Assembly: GCA_003116975.1 (NCBI GenBank)
Contig: BGKB01000075.1
Span: forward strand, 168,299-232,298
Length of the DNA stretch: 64,000 bases
Source: Aurantiochytrium sp. KH105
Taxonomy: Eukaryota; Sar; Bigyra; Thraustochytrida; Thraustochytriidae
Direction of reading: 5' to 3'
The notes under the pieces are model-generated. The model searched no databases and was not told the origin of the DNA. It saw nothing but the letters and a program-made list of their open reading frames with translations. Within the stretch, counting starts at the first letter, position 1. Every line of letters starts with the position of its first letter. The position numbers and the translations under genes were made by a program. This document shows positions 59,265 to 64,000 of the stretch, in pieces.

Positions 59265-60065
59265 TTATGTCTTGCGACGTTTGGGGTCTGGGGCGCGCTC
59301 CGCGTCAGATCGGGCGTGAATCCCATTTCTTGGGCCGGCGTCACCTGGTTGCGCATGCGATGATACAGTACTAGCACTAGCGCTTGGTTCGCCAGAACTA
59401 CTTGACACTCGCGTTTGCGCGAGCGCTTGTCGAATGAGTCTGACTTGATGAATATGCTCAAGCCATTTGTTGCGAAGTTTGCGCTCCTTTTCATATGCGG
59501 TAACATGGGAACCCTTACGTGTCTGGTTGATTGCGTTCGTGTCTGCGTCGACTTGCTGCAAGCGTGTTTTGACTCGATTGGCGAGGCCTTCCATCGTTTG
59601 CGCGTAAATCTTCCACGCGCTGGGTCCGAACTCTGTTTGAAGTTCAACGTCCATCAATTCGTTATCGAGGCGTTCGAGCACGAGCGTGTTGTGTTTTATT
59701 GCGGACTCCCAGGCCTCAGGCGATGCTTCGTCACTCGGGCGCCCTACCGTTTGATAACGAGCGTCTTCGAGAAGACCCTCCGCGGGCGCTGGGCCCTCCT
59801 TCAAGACCCGCTGGAGCTCTGATGTCAAGAATTCGTTTCCTGTCGTCGATGCGGCCGGGTCTTGAAGGGGCTCATTTCGGCTGTTGCCGAAACCTTGGGC
59901 GACGAGAAAGCTCTCCGCATCGAATGGCTCGGCGTCGCGGCGGCGTTTGCACTCACTCGCAATGAGCGCCTCGACCTCTTCGCGGAGTCCTGGAGTTTGC
60001 TGGAGCTCACGGTCTGCATAAGGGAGGTAATCAATGCCCGTCATCGTCGTTCTGTTATCGACCAT
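59265..60065 (-). CDS. BCAS2: Pre-mRNA-splicing factor BCAS2/SPF27
   Basis: 266 residues from the ATG at 60065 (a second ATG at 60044 would drop seven). The start IDYLPYADRELQQTPGLREEVEALI matches the DALPYxDQxY...GVREAAAALV opening of BCAS2. The central helices include LERLDNELMDVELQTEFGPSAWKIY, equivalent to the IENLELMSQHGCNAWKVY block in animals, and the C-terminal coiled coil ends NKWLEHIHQVRLIRQAL. BCAS2 is a core subunit of the PRP19/NTC complex that joins the spliceosome during activation. A Ser-rich and basic nuclear-type tail (DPKRRKT) is added. The frame remains open upstream to 60302 but only from a GTG, so I start at ATG. Divergent from another spliceosome gene. Confidence 0.85.
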   Translation of the reverse strand: MVDNRTTMTGIDYLPYADRELQQTPGLREEVEALIASECKRRRDAEPFDAESFLVAQGFGNSRNEPLQDPAASTTGNEFLTSELQRVLKEGPAPAEGLLEDARYQTVGRPSDEASPEAWESAIKHNTLVLERLDNELMDVELQTEFGPSAWKIYAQTMEGLANRVKTRLQQVDADTNAINQTRKGSHVTAYEKERKLRNKWLEHIHQVRLIRQALAQTRVSSSSGEPSASASTVSSHAQPGDAGPRNGIHARSDAERAPDPKRRKT

Positions 60066-60606
60066 GCGTTGCCCTTGTTTATCCAGCGCCCCCCCCCCCC
60101 GCCCTCCCTTGGGTTTTGTCTGTCTTTGCTCGCGGCTGGTGTCCACGACGACGATGAAGAAGGAGAAGAACAAGAAGTTGTCGACGATCACCGTTTCGCC
60201 GTCCTCGCGGGCTCGACGAAGGTGCCTAAAGCTTCCAACGCGTAGTGCGCTTGGCGACACCGTGCCGCGTAGGTATGACGCCGCCGCCGCCGCCGCCGCC
60301 ACGCCAGCTGGAACGGCGCGCGACTTTGCGTACGGATTTGTTGATGGGCGAGTCCCTCGGCCAACGAAGCGTTTTCGTCTGATCGGACCTATTTAATTAA
60401 AATCTTATAGGTCGTTTTTGAATCATGTGTAACGGGAGTTGGGTTAGCAGCAGAAGTCGATCATTGATCTGCCCGCTGGTCGCGCGAGGCCGAGTCTCTG
60501 TGTCAGTTTCTGTCTCTCTCGCGCGCGCCAGGGTTGGGTGGGAAGCCTAGCGCGTGTACTTTGGCGAGACCCGTCGGCTGGCCCCGCGGCAAAGACAAGC
60601 TTCAAG
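60066..60606. promoter_or_regulatory. Divergent promoter region, BCAS2 / SF3B5
   Basis: 541 bp between start codons of two spliceosome-subunit genes. Features visible are a C-run (about 60089-60101), a GCC trinucleotide run (60274-60300) and an AT-rich patch TTTAATTAAAATCTTATAG (60393-60411). No definite core promoter element. Confidence 0.45.
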
Positions 60607-61070
60607 ATGGTGCGTTAGATAGTGGTGCAGGCCAACCATAGGGAAAAAAGGCAAGCAAATCGCTGCAGCGTGACAAGACGACGCAAGACGACGTTGTGCA
60701 CGACGGCAGCAGAGGAAGGCGTGGATATGGAAATGCGCAAGCTTAACTGACGCGATTTGCGGACACTTGCTCACAGTCGACCGATAGATTTAACGTAAAC
60801 GTGTCCCTGGGGAAGAACTGGGAGCATCTGCAGAACAAATTTGTTGGCACAGGTCATCCAGATATGACCAAGTTTGAGTGGGGCGTGAACATGCAGCGGG
60901 ATTCCCTTGCATCATTCCTCGGTCATAACGACCTCCTCACATATTTCGCAGTTGCCGAGAATGAGTCCCTCGAGCGCACCCGTCTGAATCTTTTGGAAAA
61001 GATGATCGAGCCATGCGGCCCACCCCCCAAACCTGTTGTCGATGAGGACGGCGACGACATTATCCATTGA
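60607..61070 (+). CDS. SF3B5: Splicing factor 3B subunit 5 (two exons, exon 1 = start codon)
   Basis: Coding exon 1 is only the ATG at 60607-60609; exon 2 is 60777-61070. The 98-residue product begins MSTDRFNVN and continues LEHLQ-type NWEHLQNKFVGTGHPDMTKFEW, NMQRDSLASFLGHNDLLTYFAVAENES, LLEKMIEPCGPPP. This matches the whole ~86-residue SF3B5/SF3b10 family, including the N-terminal TDRF that only appears once the intron is removed. SF3B5 is a small structural subunit of SF3b in U2 snRNP, which recognises the branch point. Exon 2 alone lacks an ATG before the conserved core, so the tiny first exon is needed. The ATG context (TTCAAGATGG) matches other starts in the window. Confidence 0.9.
60610..60776 (+). 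other. Intron immediately after the SF3B5 start codon
   Basis: A 167-bp GT-AG intron: donor GTGCGT directly abuts ATG, acceptor is TGCTCACAG. It is phase 0, so exon 2 starts with a full Ser codon. Confidence 0.8.
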
Positions 61071-62268
61071 TTGATCACTTTGGTGTTCGTTTTGCAATCG
61101 ACCTGGAAGTCATCATTCTTAGGAACGCTGGACGCTTTGAGCCCTGGCGCTCGTGCATGCTCACACTCTCTTGTTTCGAAGGTGGGCCGGGCCGGCAAGA
61201 AGGATGGAGGAACTAACTTTTGCATTCGTCAAACTGAGAATGCTTTTTTCCGCTCTGCAAAATCCTAAAAAAAAGACCATACCCTAGACACTGTACAAAT
61301 GGGACATTCCTCTCCCGAACGATAGCTAAGGATTTTTGCTTCGTGTGCACTGTGTGCTGAGGCCGCCCGGACGCGCGTCGAAAGTCCAGGATCTTACTCG
61401 ATTCCTTTCCTCTCTTTCCCGTTCTTTTCTTTTCTCTTATTTTCTTCGCTTTCCCCTCTCATCCGGACAGCAATCCGCCACTTGCCTTCTTCGTCCCCAT
61501 CCGCGCCTCGCTCCCTCGCCTCGCTCCCCGTCCCTCTTTCCGCCTCCCCCTCCTCCGTGCCTTCTTTCTCCCCGCCCTCCTCCCCGCCGCGGCGTGCACG
61601 CGCGTGGCGCCGCGGCCGCGGCACCTCCCATACTATCCTCGCCCCCAAAAAGGGTTGTGCAGTAGGGCCCGGCTAGGCGAAAGTCTAGCAGGCACTTGCT
61701 TGGCGCAGAGCCGCCGCGGCCGCTCGTTGCCGCGGATGGAGGCGAGAGAGGAGAGAGGGAGGAGAGGGAGCCCGCCTCGACAAGCAGAGAGAGGCAGACA
61801 CACAGACAGACAGGCAGACAGACAGACAGACCGGAATACCTCGAGGTGAGTGCGCCGCGCGAGCGAGCGGAGACGGAGAGAGACGGCCCGACGGGGCGCG
61901 GCGACCCTGCACGGCGCCGTGGCGGATTTTCGTGCGCAGCGCTGGGCAGCGGGACGGGCGGCCGATGAATGAGGCGCGGGATGAGATGATGATCATCGAC
62001 GACCGTCCTCGCGTTTTGGCTGGCTTGGCTGGCTGGCTGGCTGGCCTGCGTGTGTTTGCGAGCGAGAAGGAGGACGAGGAGAGGGACGAGGAGGGACGAG
62101 AAGACTGACGTGTACGGCGCGATGATTGGTTGATTGACTGTGTGGTCGATGAACGCGTAGACTCAGGGAGCGTGGTTAAATTGTTCTTGCGCCAGACGCG
62201 AGGACTCCACCCCCTTTTTTCGCCTTTACACAGCCTTTTTGTGAAGCAACAAGAAAGAAAAAGTCAAG
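61071..62268. other. Intergenic region and P0 leader
   Basis: About 1.2 kb. The left part is the SF3B5 3' region, with a pyrimidine-rich stretch at 61395-61590. A CAGA/GACA repeat lies at 61796-61832. A possible 5'-leader intron of the P0 gene runs from donor GAG/GTGAGT (61846) to acceptor TTTACACAG (62233). No protein-coding gene seen. Confidence 0.5.
61846..62233 (+). other. Possible 5'-UTR intron of ribosomal P0 gene
   Basis: A consensus donor (GTGAGT) and a pyrimidine-backed acceptor (CTTTACACAG) bracket 388 bp ending 35 bases before the P0 ATG. This is inferred from splice-site shape only; there is no coding continuity to test it. Confidence 0.35.
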
Positions 62269-63243
62269 ATGCCCAGCCGTGAGCGCAAGGCGGAGCTCTT
62301 TGCCCGCACCAAGGAGCTCTTCGCGGAGTACAACAAGATCCTCCTTGTTGGTGCCAACAATGTTGGCTCCAAGCAGATCCAGCAGATCCGCATTGCCCTC
62401 CGTGGCCAGGCTGTCGTGCTCTTCGGTAAGAACACCATGCAGCGCACCATCATCCGCGAGTTCGTCGAGGAGCAGGGCGGCGAGCACCCCATCTCGGCCC
62501 TCACCGAGCACGTCGTCGGCAACATTGGCTTCATCTTCACCAACGATGATGTCAGCAAGGTCCGCGAGGTGATTGACAACAACCGCGTCCCCGCCATGGC
62601 CAAGGCCGGCCAGACCGCCGAGGTCGACGTCGTCGTGCCCCCCGGTCCCACCGGCTGCGACCCCGGCCAGACCGCCTGGTTCCAGGCCCTCAACGTGCCC
62701 ACCAAGATTTCGCGTGGTCAGATTGAGATCGTCAACGAGCTCAAGCTCGTTTCCAAGGGCGAGGTCGTCGGTGGCTCTGAGGCTGCTCTCCTCCAGCGCC
62801 TTGACATCCGCCCCTTCACCTACGGTTTCGTGCTCCAGTCCGTCTACGACAAGGGCAACATCTTCGACGCCAAGGTGCTCGACATCACCGAGGCTGACCT
62901 CCAGGCCAAGTTCATCAATGCTGTCCGCCGCATGGCTTCCATCTCCCTCCAGGTCGGCTACCCGACTCTCGTCTCGCTCCCCCACTCTGTGGGCAACGGC
63001 GTGCGCACCCTCATCGCCGTCTCGGCTGCTGCCGGCTACTCCTTCGAGCAGATGGAGGAGTGGGACAAGCTTCTCAACATGGACCCTGAGGAGCTCGCCA
63101 AGCTCGCCGCCGCCAGCGCCGCTGCCGGTGGTGCCGGCGCTGGCGCTGGTGAGGCCGCCGCTGAGGAGGAGGCCGAGGAGGAAGAGGAGGTCGACGTCGG
63201 TGGTGGCGACCTCTTCGGCGGTGGCGGTGACGGCGGCTACTAA
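62269..63243 (+). CDS. RPLP0: Large ribosomal subunit stalk protein P0 (uL10)
   Basis: A 324-residue protein that anchors the P1/P2 dimers and recruits elongation factors to the 60S subunit. The rRNA-binding N-terminal domain (about 1-110 and 180-200) includes KILLVGANNVGSKQIQQIR and VLFGKNTMQRTIIR. The inserted P0 domain contains VVPPGPTGCDPGQT and WFQALNVPTKISRGQIEI. Helices for P1/P2 follow, then the Ala-rich hinge and an acidic stretch. The C-terminus ends VGGGDLFGGGGDGGY rather than the usual DDDMGFGLFD. Codon choice is strikingly uniform (AAG, CTC, GTC, ATC, CGC), as expected for very high expression and unlike its neighbours. Start context GTCAAGATGC. Confidence 0.96.
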   Translation: MPSRERKAELFARTKELFAEYNKILLVGANNVGSKQIQQIRIALRGQAVVLFGKNTMQRTIIREFVEEQGGEHPISALTEHVVGNIGFIFTNDDVSKVREVIDNNRVPAMAKAGQTAEVDVVVPPGPTGCDPGQTAWFQALNVPTKISRGQIEIVNELKLVSKGEVVGGSEAALLQRLDIRPFTYGFVLQSVYDKGNIFDAKVLDITEADLQAKFINAVRRMASISLQVGYPTLVSLPHSVGNGVRTLIAVSAAAGYSFEQMEEWDKLLNMDPEELAKLAAASAAAGGAGAGAGEAAAEEEAEEEEEVDVGGGDLFGGGGDGGY

Positions 63244-63820
63244 ATTCTTGCTTCCGCCAGCCAGTCATCTCGTTAGCCTGTCAGTCTTCGGCTAGGAGGT
63301 GCTCTTTTGTGCCTTCTAAATGGGATTGCATGCTTCTCCAACGTCTGCCTGTTCTAGCTCAGCTCGAAAGCTTTTCATCATCTTGATTGCTTCACAGTCG
63401 TTTTTCTCTTGTTTCTCTTCTTTCCTTGCTTGGCCAACTGCTTGCTTTCTCGATGAACGAGAGTCAGATGACCGTCCTTGTGAGAAATACATTGATCCAG
63501 CCTTCCTTCGATTGCGTTCGGGCACGCATGGTCCATGCATGACCAGCCTGAGGAGGAGTATCGAGAGAAAAATGGGTCTCATAAGCTAAGCTAAGCTACT
63601 CGTAGGCGTTTCTTACCGGCCGCCAGTCGAACGTTGAACATGATTGAAAACGTTGTTGAAAGTGCGGGTCTTACTCGGTCTCCGCCAAAGAAGAAACTTC
63701 GAGCTTTGCAGGCGCGCGCGCGCGTACAGTGCGCAGACGCAGACGCGGACCGAGACAGTCTGTGCACGTCCGCAGCCGGAGCGTGGAGTGTCTGTCAAAC
63801 GAGCGAGAGCCACAACAATC
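63244..63820. other. Intergenic region
   Basis: The P0 3' region and the presumed promoter of the last gene. Three TAAGC units lie at about 63583-63597, shortly after a T-rich stretch. No gene seen. Confidence 0.55.
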
Positions 63821-64000
63821 ATGCGCAGCGACGCAGGCCCAGCGTCTGGGGACGACTTTGCGACGGCGGCGAGGCGCGCCGCGCAGGGCGCTACAGGCGA
63901 AAGCGACATCTCCGCACAATGGGCTTCGTACCTGGGCGAGCTGCAAAAGACGGACCCTGAGGAGTACGAGCTCCTTGTCAAAGACATGGCCTCCTTTGTG
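63821..64000 (+). CDS. PIH1-domain-like protein, 5' part only
   Basis: A frame opening with ATG at 63821 (AACAATCATGC) runs without stop to the window end, giving 60 residues. After a disordered start, QWASYLGELQKTDPEEYELLVKDMA resembles the N-terminal FWSMLDDLAxxNPExYxxFIxxQ segment of PIH1D2-type proteins. PIH1 proteins work with R2TP-like complexes and Hsp90 in cytoplasmic assembly of axonemal dyneins and other complexes. With only this fragment the call is tentative; the PIH1 core should follow beyond the window. Confidence 0.42.
   Translation, partial: MRSDAGPASGDDFATAARRAAQGATGESDISAQWASYLGELQKTDPEEYELLVKDMASFV

Overview
This is a GC-rich, gene-dense stretch of a eukaryotic nuclear genome. 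Most genes are single uninterrupted reading frames on either strand, and only two have clear introns. The content points to a biflagellate-type protist: an axonemal CCDC42/CFAP73-family protein, a probable PIH1-domain dynein-assembly factor, spliceosome subunits, a cullin, a DENN protein and an FCP1 CTD phosphatase. Long Pro-Thr (PTxxPT) stalks, a class C-type 7TM receptor, sulfated-glycan enzymes and intron-poor genes suggest a stramenopile, most likely a labyrinthulomycete/thraustochytrid. That placement is inference from style and gene content, not from a marker tree.

Layout. 1-2177 is gene-free with a diverged ~190-bp tandem repeat. 2178-10640: CCDC42/CFAP73-like (-), then LarC-like nickel-insertion protein (+) and a mitochondrial NAD-glutamate dehydrogenase (+). 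11372-20764: a large protein with two C-terminal bHLH-like domains (-), a secreted sulfotransferase frame broken by one in-frame TAG (+), glyoxalase II (-) head-to-head with an isoaspartyl methyltransferase (+). 20765-29108: a 190-bp TGCG repeat, a Pro-Thr-stalked 7TM receptor (+), a cullin (-), an N gap, and a two-exon TXNDC17-like thioredoxin (+). 29240-45744: a long disordered protein (-), TTC4/Cns1 co-chaperone (-), a secreted Cys-containing protein (-) sharing a 265-bp promoter with an XLF-like candidate (+), MnmH/SelU tRNA 2-selenouridine synthase (-), FCP1 (+) and a mitochondrial four-CBS protein (-). 45745-64000: a repeat-rich 3-kb gap with one possible 83-aa gene, a DENND4-like protein (-), a probably GPI-anchored sulfatase (-), BCAS2 (-) head-to-head with SF3B5 (+), ribosomal P0 (+), and a PIH1-like gene cut by the window end.

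Themes. Two enzymes of mainly prokaryotic distribution (LarC, MnmH) sit in an otherwise ordinary eukaryotic set. Sulfate chemistry on secreted glycans appears twice (sulfotransferase, sulfatase). RNA processing appears three times (FCP1, BCAS2, SF3B5). Cilium biology appears at both ends. The gaps between genes are filled with short tandem repeats, predominantly of four-base period, whereas repeats inside genes are mostly three-base.

Limits. All identifications are from reading motifs by eye; no searches were run. Start codons were chosen as ATG codons consistent with family N-termini or targeting signals. Untranslated exons and promoters are mostly not resolvable. I found no convincing tRNA, rRNA, CRISPR or transposon.
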